DNA of 36,760 nucleotides from an uncultured Lachnospiraceae bacterium (lineage in GTDB: Bacteria; Bacillota_A; Clostridia; Lachnospirales; Lachnospiraceae), in assembly GCA_947564305.1 (NCBI GenBank), contig CANOBT010000044.1, positions 1-36,760 on the forward strand. Reading direction: 5' to 3'. The position numbers were made by a program, and so were the translations under genes. The notes below the pieces were generated by a model. That model saw nothing but the letters and a program-made list of their open reading frames with translations. It did no database searches and was not told the origin of the DNA. Of the stretch, positions 7,833 through 16,568 are shown one piece after another (position 1 is the first letter of the stretch; every line of letters starts with the position of its first letter).

Positions 7833-7878
7833 AATATCACATAACTGGATGCATCAAAACATCCAGTTATGTGATATT
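7833..7878 (-). terminator. Long hairpin ending the sugar-use operon
   Basis: A perfect 19-bp stem (7833-7851 with 7860-7878) around an 8-nt loop, 34 nt after the GH43 stop codon on the minus strand. T-rich sequence follows in that direction. It also lies about 74 nt upstream of the pdxY start, so it separates the operon from pdxY. Confidence 0.7.
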
Positions 7879-7912
7879 TAACCAGTCCAGTATTTTATTT
7901 ACTAATTATCTT

Positions 7913-8935
7913 CTAATTTTCCCACCATTCTTTAGGGCCTTTGCTAACCTCATATTCTTCCAGTTTCCATTCATCTCTCCATTCAATATATGGCACATCT
8001 CCCTGGAATCGGATTGGCAGCCAGATATAAGATGCTTCACTCGTCTCTGCCCACTCCTGTCCATCAATTTCCACTGTCTTATTCATCCACCTGTCACCGA
8101 TTGCGATATAAAGGCCATACCGGGTCGGATGCTTAAAGATACAGCTAAACTGGCAGTCAAAGCTCGTGTTCTTTACATCATTCAGACATGGATTACCAAG
8201 CACCCGATAAGGACCATGCATCAAATCTGAAATTGCCACTTCACTCGGATTGGGATGATATCCTGTTGTTCCTGACGAGATTACATAATATTTATCCAAC
8301 CGTTTGAAAAATATCGGTGCTTCCCGTGCCAAAGGCGGCTGCGTGTGTGGAAAATGTGACGAATAGTATCCTGTGACATCCATATAATCATCTGTCAGGT
8401 CTGCAATCACCACTTCCGTATGTACCCGGTCAGCTATAAAATATCCTTTCCCATCACGTTCATCAACCCAGAGATCAAAATCTCCCATCTCCATTCCAAG
8501 CGGACGGATATATTTTACAATCTGAAATGGTTTTCGGATATCATCAGAAACTGCAATCCCCATATACTGTACACGCCAATCAGAATAATCTTCATCGGAC
8601 CCCGCAAATTTCACCCACATCACAAACTGTTTTGTTCTCTTATTATACAAAATATGCGGTCTGTCCATAATACGTTCCGGATGCATCGGATTCGCAATAT
8701 CGTCCGCCGGTTCGAGAATGATTCCTTCGTTCTTCCAGTTATATAGATCATTTGAAGAATACATCCTCACTCCATAATGCCAGTTTTTTTCTCCCGCTTT
8801 ATAGTATTCTTTATTTTCCCCATACCAATAGTATGTTCCTTCATGATATAACACAGATCCTCCGTGTGTCTGAATCAGATTTCCCTCTGTATCTCTCCAC
8901 TCTTTTCCTGGTCTGATTGTTGTGTATTTTTCCAT
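7913..8935 (-). CDS. GH43-like glycoside hydrolase (exo-beta-galactanase-like)
   Basis: A 340-aa single-domain five-bladed beta-propeller type enzyme without signal peptide, so it acts inside the cell on imported oligosaccharides. Family features are THGGSVLYHEGTYYWYGENK near the N-terminus, MDRPHILYN, GDFDLWVDERDGKGYF, and EAPIFFKRLDKYYVISSG, whose Glu is the expected general acid. The first motif has Gln-Thr-His where most GH43 enzymes have the Asp base. The same replacement is known in the exo-beta-1,3-galactanase group, so that specificity is plausible but not proven. Two starts compete: the ATG at 8944 touches the GGAGG site, whereas the ATG at 8935 is 9 nt from it and is chosen. It is the last gene of the operon, 24 nt after the response regulator. 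Confidence 0.8.
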   Translation of the reverse strand: MEKYTTIRPGKEWRDTEGNLIQTHGGSVLYHEGTYYWYGENKEYYKAGEKNWHYGVRMYSSNDLYNWKNEGIILEPADDIANPMHPERIMDRPHILYNKRTKQFVMWVKFAGSDEDYSDWRVQYMGIAVSDDIRKPFQIVKYIRPLGMEMGDFDLWVDERDGKGYFIADRVHTEVVIADLTDDYMDVTGYYSSHFPHTQPPLAREAPIFFKRLDKYYVISSGTTGYHPNPSEVAISDLMHGPYRVLGNPCLNDVKNTSFDCQFSCIFKHPTRYGLYIAIGDRWMNKTVEIDGQEWAETSEASYIWLPIRFQGDVPYIEWRDEWKLEEYEVSKGPKEWWEN

Positions 8936-8959
8936 TTTTATCATCCTCCAAATATATTT

Positions 8960-10477
8960 TTATTTTTCTATATGCTCACGCTTCCTATATTCCTTCGGTG
9001 AGACTTTTTCATATGCCTTAAACATTCTGCTAAAATAATATTGATCCGTATATCCTACCAGTTCCGCGATATCTCGGATGCTTATTTCTTCTTTTGTCCT
9101 TAACAGTACTTTCGCTTGTTCCATTTTTTTCATAATCAGATACTCATTTGGAGACATGCCTTTGTACTTACGAAACAGACTGCACATATAAGAGTAATTC
9201 AATCCAAAATGGTCTGCAATCTCCTGAATGACCAGTTTTTCCCTGTAATGCTCATCCAGGTAATCCTGAACACGGTAAATCGTATATTCCGTTCCTGCAT
9301 CCTCTGCTCCATCCTGTATTTTAATATACTCACAAATTGTTTCGCACACTTTCCTTTCCAATGTTTCATAATCTGAGGAACCCACGAGCTGTAAATTGAT
9401 CAAAAAATCCGTCTCAAACTCTGGTTCTTCAGCACAGCACCTCCTCATGACTGCTCTCAGTATTTGTATCAATTCTGCCTGAGAGCACTCTTTTTTCCTG
9501 CTGCTTTCCAGAAGCTGCCGTATGCTTTTCTCCAATGTCCCCTGCCGTTTCTGCTGCATAAGTTTTTGCAGATAAACCAGATCTGTCTCTGCCACATATT
9601 CTGAAACAGCCTCCTTCTCTATAGCATCGTTTTCTGAAAGATACTGTGATTTTCCAAAGATACTGCCATAATATAATCTACTTTCCAACTTTGGCAATAC
9701 ATCTCTGAACTCGGCCAGTCTTGTACCTATTCCGCCTTCTACAACTGTAATATAATGTTCTGGTGACGCCTGTGCTTTCAGCCTTTTATAAAGCTGCCTG
9801 ATTTTTGAATCAGATTTATTGTTTGCTTCTATCACGAGCAAATACTCGTTTTCATATTTTCCCATAAGCAGCCAAAACTTCTGCTTTTCAAATATTTCTC
9901 CGCAAATATCTGACAATGTCACTTTATCCGCCGGATTACCCGATGTCGCAAACTGATTATTTCTGACAAAGTTATAGGCATCCACTACAATCTTCACTAA
10001 ACGGAAGGCTGTATCTCGGTCAAATCCTGGCAGCTTCTCAGGCAGCGGCTCCGAGGAATAAAACACTTTTTTCAATGTGTCCGACTGCTTCTCATATTGT
10101 TTCGATGCCAACATAGATTTAATCTTATTCAGGAAGTCCTGTAAGTTCATAAGATTCAGCGGTTTTACCAGGTAATCCAACACTCCCAGGGTGATGGAAC
10201 GCTTTGCATACTCAAATTCTTTATATCCACTTAGAATCACTGCTGGTATATCATATCCTTCTTTTTTTAATTCTTCAAGAAACTCAAGCCCTCCCATGAC
10301 CGGCATACAGATATCTACAAAAAGAATATCCGGCTGTTTTTCTCTAATCATCTCCAGAGCAGTCTGTCCATCATGCACAACAGCAATCACCCGAAACTCC
10401 GGATCTTGCATTTCGATTGCTCTTTTTATACCTCGAGCAATTACTACTTCATCATCAATCACCATTACCTGTATCAT
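8960..10477 (-). CDS. YesN-type response regulator with AraC DNA-binding domain
   Basis: A 505-aa cytoplasmic regulator. Residues 1-120 are a receiver domain with acidic pocket DDE (8-10), phospho-acceptor Asp55 and the KP pair in YLVKPLN. The middle ~270 residues form a poorly conserved linker. Residues ~405-505 contain two AraC-type helix-turn-helix units (IQEIADHFGLNYSYMCSLFRK and ISIRDIAELVGYTDQYYFSRMF). It pairs with the kinase gene ending 19 nt upstream and presumably activates the transporter/glycosidase operon it belongs to, in the manner of Bacillus YesMN systems. The inducing sugar is unknown. Confidence 0.93.
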   Translation of the reverse strand: MIQVMVIDDEVVIARGIKRAIEMQDPEFRVIAVVHDGQTALEMIREKQPDILFVDICMPVMGGLEFLEELKKEGYDIPAVILSGYKEFEYAKRSITLGVLDYLVKPLNLMNLQDFLNKIKSMLASKQYEKQSDTLKKVFYSSEPLPEKLPGFDRDTAFRLVKIVVDAYNFVRNNQFATSGNPADKVTLSDICGEIFEKQKFWLLMGKYENEYLLVIEANNKSDSKIRQLYKRLKAQASPEHYITVVEGGIGTRLAEFRDVLPKLESRLYYGSIFGKSQYLSENDAIEKEAVSEYVAETDLVYLQKLMQQKRQGTLEKSIRQLLESSRKKECSQAELIQILRAVMRRCCAEEPEFETDFLINLQLVGSSDYETLERKVCETICEYIKIQDGAEDAGTEYTIYRVQDYLDEHYREKLVIQEIADHFGLNYSYMCSLFRKYKGMSPNEYLIMKKMEQAKVLLRTKEEISIRDIAELVGYTDQYYFSRMFKAYEKVSPKEYRKREHIEK

Positions 10478-10496
10478 ACTGTTCTCCCGCCGTGCA

Positions 10497-12290
10497 TCAT
10501 TGACCGTGTATTATACTTATTTTTATATGGGCCCCATTTTCCTCTCCATCATTGCACAATTTCATCTGAAAGTTTTGCCTGTACTTCAATTTCATTCTGA
10601 TATAAATGTTAAGAATGGCCATATCTTCTGTTTTTAGTTCCGCATAATTTTTATTTTCATTCATGATTACATCAATCTTCTGCATCTGCTCCTGGATTTC
10701 ACCTAATTTTTCTTCTGAAAATCCGGAACCATTATCTTCAATCTCAAATACCCAGCCTTTTTTTGTCACCTGACATAATGCTTTTAGATGATACGGCGGT
10801 CTTGATTTTTTAAATCCATGTGTAAATGAATTTTCCGCAAGCGGTTGAAAAATCATTCTAGGTATCGTAATTTTCTCAAGTTCTCCTTCTTTTTCCACCT
10901 TGTATACAAAGTGTTCTTCATAACGCCATTTCATGAACGACAGATACGTCTCCAGATATTCTATTTCTCTTAGAAGCGGCACGTGTGTATTCTGCTCACT
11001 TGTATAGCGGAAAAGCTCACTTAATTGGTAACACATAATTGGAACGGTCCTGCCACCTTCTTCCATAGATACCGAACTGATTGCTGTCAGCGAATTAAAA
11101 AGGAAATGTGGATTCACCTGTTCCTGCATTCCTAGCACACGTAATTGAAGCTCCGTCTCATTTGCCAGAAGCAGTTTATCCTTTGACTCTTTCATACGTT
11201 CCATCAACTGCATATATTTATTCTGGAGCAACACAATCTCATTTACATCACATTTATGAAGCACCGGAACCTGATCCACTTCTTTCACCTGGTCCATATC
11301 CTCAGCGAACTGAAGAAGCGGCTTTGTCATTCTCTTAATGGTCACAAACAAGATAACAAAAACAATAACCATAACCATCAGGCTCATTCCCAACACCATG
11401 TACAAAGTCATACGCACTGGTCGCATAAACATTTCTTCATCCTGCAGAACAGCAACGGTCCACCCGGCACTTTCCACAGCTTTATACACTTCCATCTGCG
11501 GTTGGCCTTTTTCGTCGATTCGATAAATCTCTTCTGTCTGAAGTTGATTAATCCTATCATAGCTAACAGATAGATTTTCTTTTATCTCCTGCGGAAATAT
11601 CAGATTTCCCTCCTGATCAAATACCACCGCCGTCACCCCAGTATTATCTGCACCGCTTTCCAGAATTTCATCTATCACACGGCTGTTTTCCTGTACCTCT
11701 ATCACCCCTACCTGTTGAAATTGATATGCCGTAGCCGTAAAAGTTCTTACAAGAGAAATGACATTCTTTTCTTCTAGCGTTTCCCACTCATCTTTATGCG
11801 GACCAAGCACCTTGTATTTTCCATCTTTATTCTCATCTACCTTCCACTGCTCCTTGCCTGCAATCTCTTGGATGATCGATACTCTTGGGGAATATCGAAG
11901 TCCTACATAAGAACTTTCTGAAAAAATATTAATGGTCTGTATCTGCCTTGCCGGCGAATTGAAAGTCCACAGAATATCCCTCGCTATTTTTCTATCATCG
12001 GGATTATAATCAAAATAATTCTGTCCTTGATACTCCTGTGCATCTAGGAACATTTTCTGGAGAGTCTGGCTGGCAAGGAGCTGACTAGAAACCGAATCCA
12101 TCTTCTGGATTACGGAATGGATCTGTTCCGATATATTATCGGCTCTTTCACACAAATATCTCTCCGCTTCCTCTTTTTTCTCTGCCGCCGCCCATGCATA
12201 CAACATCCCAGACAGCAATACAATCAGAAGAACCAGAAACGCAAATATTCCCAGAAGCATCCTTGTCCGCAGATTCCCCAATCTTTTCAA
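10497..12290 (-). CDS. YesM-type sensor histidine kinase
   Basis: A 597-aa membrane kinase. A transmembrane helix near residues 12-34 and a second near 275-300 (LMVMVIVFVILFVTIK) bracket an extracellular dCache-like sensor. A HAMP-like linker leads to the His_kinase domain with His395 in EQVNPHFLFN, followed by a HATPase with the NSFTHGF N box and DNGSGF G box. The start codon is TTG at 12290, supported by an AAAGGGTGAAG site; the next in-frame ATG would remove ten residues before the first helix. Encoded between the permeases and its response regulator, so it most likely senses the transported sugar, perhaps through the binding protein. Confidence 0.92.
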   Translation of the reverse strand: MKRLGNLRTRMLLGIFAFLVLLIVLLSGMLYAWAAAEKKEEAERYLCERADNISEQIHSVIQKMDSVSSQLLASQTLQKMFLDAQEYQGQNYFDYNPDDRKIARDILWTFNSPARQIQTINIFSESSYVGLRYSPRVSIIQEIAGKEQWKVDENKDGKYKVLGPHKDEWETLEEKNVISLVRTFTATAYQFQQVGVIEVQENSRVIDEILESGADNTGVTAVVFDQEGNLIFPQEIKENLSVSYDRINQLQTEEIYRIDEKGQPQMEVYKAVESAGWTVAVLQDEEMFMRPVRMTLYMVLGMSLMVMVIVFVILFVTIKRMTKPLLQFAEDMDQVKEVDQVPVLHKCDVNEIVLLQNKYMQLMERMKESKDKLLLANETELQLRVLGMQEQVNPHFLFNSLTAISSVSMEEGGRTVPIMCYQLSELFRYTSEQNTHVPLLREIEYLETYLSFMKWRYEEHFVYKVEKEGELEKITIPRMIFQPLAENSFTHGFKKSRPPYHLKALCQVTKKGWVFEIEDNGSGFSEEKLGEIQEQMQKIDVIMNENKNYAELKTEDMAILNIYIRMKLKYRQNFQMKLCNDGEENGAHIKISIIHGQ

Positions 12291-12327
12291 AACACTTCAC
12301 CCTTTCCGGCTAACTTTTGTTATCACC

Positions 12328-12344
12328 TGCGGCTAGCGGCCGCA
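12328..12344. promoter_or_regulatory. Short GC-rich hairpin inside the operon
   Basis: TGCGGC and GCCGCA flank a 5-nt loop in the 62-nt gap between the second permease and the kinase. It could weaken read-through so that the regulators are made at lower level than the transporter. No T run follows. Confidence 0.3.
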
Positions 12345-12352
12345 AACCGTAA

Positions 12353-13171
12353 CTAACTTTTCACAGCACCTGCTGTCATACCTGAAATTATATATTTTTG
12401 CCCAAAAAGATACAATACCAAAAGTGGGAGGACTGTGATAATAATATCCGCAAATACCAGGTTCCATGAAGAAGCATGTGCCCCATAAAAGTTATAAACC
12501 GTCAACGGCAGCCCCCACTTATCACTGGTGGCAAAATACAACGGAATCTGTACTCCATTCCATGTACCTACAAAGTTTAGAATTAGTACAGTCATGGTAA
12601 CCGGCTTTAACAATGGAACGATAATCTGGAAAATGAGCCGAAAGGGTGGACATCCATCCAGAGCCGCCGCTTCATCCAATTCTCTTGGAATCGTCTTCAT
12701 AAAGCCTGTATATAAGAAGATTGCCATGGGGAATCCATACGCGGCCGACACCAGGATCAGTCCCAGATAAGTATCTAAAAGGTTCAGTGTATCTAGTACA
12801 AGATAAGTCGGAATAAATGCCAATGGGATGATCAACCCGCACAAGAAAATATAATAGCAAACCGTTGCGAGCCTGCTGCTAGAACGTGCAATGGCAAATG
12901 CTGCCATCAACGATACCGCAAGTACGATAAGAACAGTTCCCACCGACAGGACCATACTGTTAAAAAAAGCTTTCAATACACTTGCATTTTCGAAGACCTC
13001 CGCATAATTGGAAATCAGCCATTCTTTTGGAAAGGCCACAGCAAAATGTGCCGCTTCTTTTTTCTCTTTGAAAGAATTTACCAGTACCATCCAGAGAGGT
13101 GCCACAAAAACAGCGGCAATCGCAAGGGTTACAATATAATATACTATTTTACCCATATATTTTTTCAACAT
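12353..13171 (-). CDS. Carbohydrate ABC transporter permease (MalG/CUT1 type)
   Basis: A 272-aa inner-membrane protein with six hydrophobic segments. The EAA loop EAAALDGCPPFRLIFQIIVPLLKP, which docks on the ATPase, is intact. The N-terminal APLWMVLVNSFKEKKEA pattern is typical of the second CUT1 permease. Its ATG shares a base with the TGA of the upstream permease gene, so translation is probably coupled. No ATPase gene lies in the operon; CUT1 systems of this group often share an MsmK-like ATPase coded elsewhere. Confidence 0.93.
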   Translation of the reverse strand: MLKKYMGKIVYYIVTLAIAAVFVAPLWMVLVNSFKEKKEAAHFAVAFPKEWLISNYAEVFENASVLKAFFNSMVLSVGTVLIVLAVSLMAAFAIARSSSRLATVCYYIFLCGLIIPLAFIPTYLVLDTLNLLDTYLGLILVSAAYGFPMAIFLYTGFMKTIPRELDEAAALDGCPPFRLIFQIIVPLLKPVTMTVLILNFVGTWNGVQIPLYFATSDKWGLPLTVYNFYGAHASSWNLVFADIIITVLPLLVLYLFGQKYIISGMTAGAVKS

Positions 13172-14052
13172 CAGAATTCCACCTCCCTCTTCCTCATAAA
13201 CGATGTAACACCAAAGGTCAGTATAATCACCAATAATGTAGTGAAGAGACCAACAGCCGCGGAATATCCAAGATATCCGTTGCCAAAACTCTTATACAGA
13301 TAAGTACTCAAAACCTGCGTGGCATCTGCCGGACCACCGTTGGTGGTTCCATAGACCTGCTCAAACACTTTAATTCCTGATATGATACTCAGCATCAAAG
13401 ATACATTGATCGACTGGAGCATCAGCGGAATCGTAATATAAATCCTTTGCTGAAGTGTGGAAGCTCCATCTATCTTCGCTGCTTCATAATAGTCCTCCGG
13501 TATTGCCTGCAGTCCTGCCAAAAAGATACACATACACATTCCTGCCTGCTGCCAGATTTCCATCGCACAGATAGCTTTCATTGAAAATCTTACATCGAAC
13601 AGCCAGTCCTGGCAAAGAGCTCCTAACCCTATACACTTCAAGAAAGAGTTCAGCAATCCGTTTGTCGGATTATAAATAGACTGAAAGATGATTGCAACCA
13701 CAAGCGCGCTGATTGTAATCGGAAGAAATACCATTCCCCTGAGTAGACTGTTATACTTTGTCGTCTTGTTTACAATCAATGCCATGACAAATCCGACTAC
13801 ATTTTTACCGATTACCGTCACTATAGCAAAGAAAAAAGTGTTTTTAACGCAAAGCCAGAAATTGGGTTCGTTAAACAATCGTTTAAAATTGTCAAAACCA
13901 TTGAATTTCATATCGTCGAAATTATAAATTGTCCAATCTGTAAATCCCAGCGCAAAGCTTGCCAGATTTGGTATAATGAAAAATATCATAAATATGATCA
14001 TTGCCGGAAGAACAAATTTCATTGAATAATATCGTTTTTCAAGTCTTTTCAT
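13171..14052 (-). CDS. Carbohydrate ABC transporter permease (MalF/CUT1 type)
   Basis: A 293-aa inner-membrane protein with six hydrophobic segments, beginning MKRLEKRYYSMKFVLPAMIIF and containing the EAA-type loop DYYEAAKIDGASTLQQRIYITIP split by the usual Gly. Partner of the MalG-like permease coded immediately downstream. It starts 15 nt after the binding-protein gene with a GGGGATATT site. Substrate is inferred to be an oligosaccharide handled by the GH43-like enzyme of the same operon. Confidence 0.93.
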   Translation of the reverse strand: MKRLEKRYYSMKFVLPAMIIFMIFFIIPNLASFALGFTDWTIYNFDDMKFNGFDNFKRLFNEPNFWLCVKNTFFFAIVTVIGKNVVGFVMALIVNKTTKYNSLLRGMVFLPITISALVVAIIFQSIYNPTNGLLNSFLKCIGLGALCQDWLFDVRFSMKAICAMEIWQQAGMCMCIFLAGLQAIPEDYYEAAKIDGASTLQQRIYITIPLMLQSINVSLMLSIISGIKVFEQVYGTTNGGPADATQVLSTYLYKSFGNGYLGYSAAVGLFTTLLVIILTFGVTSFMRKREVEF

Positions 14053-14067
14053 AATATCCCCGCTTTT

Positions 14068-15384
14068 CTAGAATCCTTCAATCTGCCTTGCCTGCGCATC
14101 CGCTGCATATGCACTGTACCATGATTCCAATGCCTCATCTACCGTTTTTCCCGAAAACAGCCCTTGTATCTGCTCACTGAACGCTCCATAAAACGGCTCC
14201 AGTGATGTTTCTCCATCATATGAATTATTATTAAATGTTCCATAACGTGGCATTGTTTCCGCATACCCTAGCATTTCCTCGTTGAATGGGTTTGCGTTCA
14301 GTTCAAATTCCAGATCCTCATAAGGTGCTGCTCCTGGGTTAGAATCATAATACACAGTAAGAGGCTCCTCTGAAAGAACTGTATTCACAAATTCTTTTGC
14401 AAGCTCTACGCGGTCACCGCCTGACGGAACTGACAGATAGTTTGTAGCCGAATCAAAAAGCACATATCCTTCATCCTCATTATCCCAGAGCGGAATATAA
14501 GACATGCCAATATCGGCAACCTGGTCTGGATAGCCATCCTTCAAAGTTCCATATGTATTATCCATCTGGGCATAAAACGCACATTCACCATTTGCCAATG
14601 CCTCAAGACCCATATCATTTGCAGCCGACATATAATCTTCGTTTACAAATTCCTGATCCCGAAGAGAAACCGCGTTTTCCCAGATTTTTTTTAGTTCTGG
14701 AATATCAGCCGGTTTAATCTGATTTGTAACAAGACCCTCAATCAGTTCCGGATGATCCACAAACACTGTTGTCATAGCACCAAGAATCAAAATCTGCGCC
14801 GTCCACGTCTCTTTATTGGAGATATATACAGGAGTATAACCTGCGTCCTTTATCTTGGCACATGCTTGCATAAATTCATCATAATTCTTCAGCGGCATCT
14901 CCACTTTGCAGTCCTCAAGAACCTTTTTATTATAGAGAAGCCCCATATTTGACTCTCCGCCCAACGGTGCTTTTAATACATTTCCATTTTCATCCACACA
15001 AAGAGGCTTAGTTGTACTCGTAATCTTATCTGTCCATTCCCCTTCCAGTGGAGCCAAATCTTTTGATGACACATCTGTTACACCAAAATTATGTAAAATT
15101 ACATCATTCGCGTTTCCTGTAGAAAGCTGAGTATTCAGTACATTCAGCATCTGATCGTCTGGGATGACATCGTATTCCAATGATATTCCCATAATTTCTG
15201 CTGCTTTTTCCAGAGAAGGTTTGATAGTATCTGCGCCAAAATCACCTGAGCTCATCATAATACGCAATTCACTTTCTCCCCCGCTCTTTTCGTTCTCTTT
15301 TTTCTCACTGCTGTTGTTTCCGCAGCCCGCAAGGCTGCCTGCAGCCAATGTCATAGCCATAATGAATGCTATTGTTTTTTTCAT
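14068..15384 (-). CDS. Extracellular sugar-binding lipoprotein of ABC transporter
   Basis: A 438-aa lipoprotein. Residues 1-20 are a signal peptide ending in the lipobox LAGC (lipidated Cys20), followed by a Ser/Asn/Glu/Lys-rich linker. The rest matches solute-binding family 1 (SBP_bac_1-like), with features such as GGESNMGLLYNKKVLEDCKV and a C-terminal FSGKTVDEALESW helix. It captures the sugar outside the cell and delivers it to the two permeases. It is the first gene of the operon, with a GAAGGAG site before its ATG. Specific ligand cannot be read from sequence. Confidence 0.93.
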   Translation of the reverse strand: MKKTIAFIMAMTLAAGSLAGCGNNSSEKKENEKSGGESELRIMMSSGDFGADTIKPSLEKAAEIMGISLEYDVIPDDQMLNVLNTQLSTGNANDVILHNFGVTDVSSKDLAPLEGEWTDKITSTTKPLCVDENGNVLKAPLGGESNMGLLYNKKVLEDCKVEMPLKNYDEFMQACAKIKDAGYTPVYISNKETWTAQILILGAMTTVFVDHPELIEGLVTNQIKPADIPELKKIWENAVSLRDQEFVNEDYMSAANDMGLEALANGECAFYAQMDNTYGTLKDGYPDQVADIGMSYIPLWDNEDEGYVLFDSATNYLSVPSGGDRVELAKEFVNTVLSEEPLTVYYDSNPGAAPYEDLEFELNANPFNEEMLGYAETMPRYGTFNNNSYDGETSLEPFYGAFSEQIQGLFSGKTVDEALESWYSAYAADAQARQIEGF

Positions 15385-15442
15385 CTCTCTTTTCTCCTTC
15401 TTTCATAAAATTTATGACGTCACATCTATTTGGGATATGCTT

Positions 15443-15471
15443 ATTATATCTTTTAGGCTTCAAAGATAAAA
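15443..15471 (-). promoter_or_regulatory. Candidate promoter of the sugar-use operon
   Basis: On the minus strand a perfect -10 TATAAT (15448-15443) with a poor -35 (TTTTAT, 17 nt upstream). A weak -35 fits a promoter that needs the AraC-type regulator coded in the operon. It is about 60 nt before the binding-protein start. Confidence 0.45.
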
Positions 15472-15548
15472 TGGAGAAACCATTGAAAAAAAATGGATGT
15501 TCTTTCATTATTTGTATATAGTCTATGGATCAAATGTCCTTACAATAG

Positions 15549-15589
15549 TAGAAACACCTCGGAAATTCAGGATTTCCGGGGTGTTTCTA
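15549..15589. terminator. Strong hairpin after the formate/nitrite channel gene
   Basis: An 18-bp stem with one G-T wobble: TAGAAACACCTCGGAAAT (15549-15566) pairs with 15572-15589 around a 5-nt loop. It lies 25 nt beyond the stop codon of the channel gene on the minus strand and upstream of the sugar operon. The following tract is only weakly T-rich. Confidence 0.65.
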
Positions 15590-15613
15590 TTTAAGCGCTT
15601 TATTCTCTTTCTA

Positions 15614-16456
15614 CTATTCCTTGCCCTTCCGATATATCAAAAACATCGGTACTCCAACCAACAGGATTCCACCTATCACATTTCCCAAAGTAACCGGAAG
15701 TAAGTTCTGCAGACTCCCCCATCCGTTTAACGAAGCCAACTGCTCCGAAGAAATTCCATAAGCCTCCTGCGCTTTCATAACATATTGCGGATTCATAGCT
15801 GCCATGATGCCCGCAGGAATGTAAAACATGTTAGCCACGCAATGTTCGAATCCCCCAATCACAAACGCCATGATCGGGAAAAAAATCGCCCATACTTTTC
15901 CCGCAATATCCTTCGACGCAGCAGCCATCAGAACCGCAGCACATACCAGGATATTGCACAGGATTCCCGATGTAATTCCTTTCATCGGAGAAAGTCCGAC
16001 TTTCCCAATCGCTACCTTTATCGTGTAGGCTCCAAGAAGTCCGCCGGAATAGTCCATATTTCCACTAAGTACCAACAATGCAGCAATCAAAAGAGCACCC
16101 GCCAGGTTACTAAAATAAACAATCACAAGATTTCGGAGCATCTTATTCCATGATATCCTTTTTTCCAAAGCTGCAATCACAAGCAGGCAGTTTCCTGTAA
16201 AAAGCTCTCCGCCCAGAAGAACAACCATCATCAATCCCACTGGAAAAATCGCGCCTGACAAAGTCCGGCTAAGCCCTACGTCCGCAATGTTGTGTGCCGC
16301 CGTACTTGCCGCCGCACCGCCAAAGGCGATAAAAGCACCTGCGAACATACCCGCCAGAATCATTTTTCCTGTAGAAAGGGAAACCTTTCCTTCTGACGCT
16401 TTGATATTCGCCTCAATTACCTCTGCCGGACTGTTAAAATATTTTTCGTTCTGCAT
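15614..16456 (-). CDS. Formate/nitrite transporter family channel
   Basis: A 280-aa integral membrane protein of the FNT family, which forms pentameric anion channels for formate, nitrite or hydrosulfide. Six hydrophobic segments are seen. Signatures are GGAAASTAAHNIADVGL, GELFTGNCLLV and GGFEHCVANMFYIPAGI, whose His aligns with the central pore histidine of FocA. The start at 16456 has AGGAGG 7 nt upstream; a longer reading to 16498 has none. No pyruvate formate-lyase or sulfite reductase gene is near, so formate versus hydrosulfide cannot be decided. Confidence 0.9.
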   Translation of the reverse strand: MQNEKYFNSPAEVIEANIKASEGKVSLSTGKMILAGMFAGAFIAFGGAAASTAAHNIADVGLSRTLSGAIFPVGLMMVVLLGGELFTGNCLLVIAALEKRISWNKMLRNLVIVYFSNLAGALLIAALLVLSGNMDYSGGLLGAYTIKVAIGKVGLSPMKGITSGILCNILVCAAVLMAAASKDIAGKVWAIFFPIMAFVIGGFEHCVANMFYIPAGIMAAMNPQYVMKAQEAYGISSEQLASLNGWGSLQNLLPVTLGNVIGGILLVGVPMFLIYRKGKE

Positions 16457-16568
16457 CTTTTGTCCTCCTATCGTTTTTTGTAACCACATACAACGCAAGT
16501 AATCGACTACTTAACCGCCATCTGCAAAGCAAATTTTTAATACACGAAATTCCCACACCTTTTCATAA

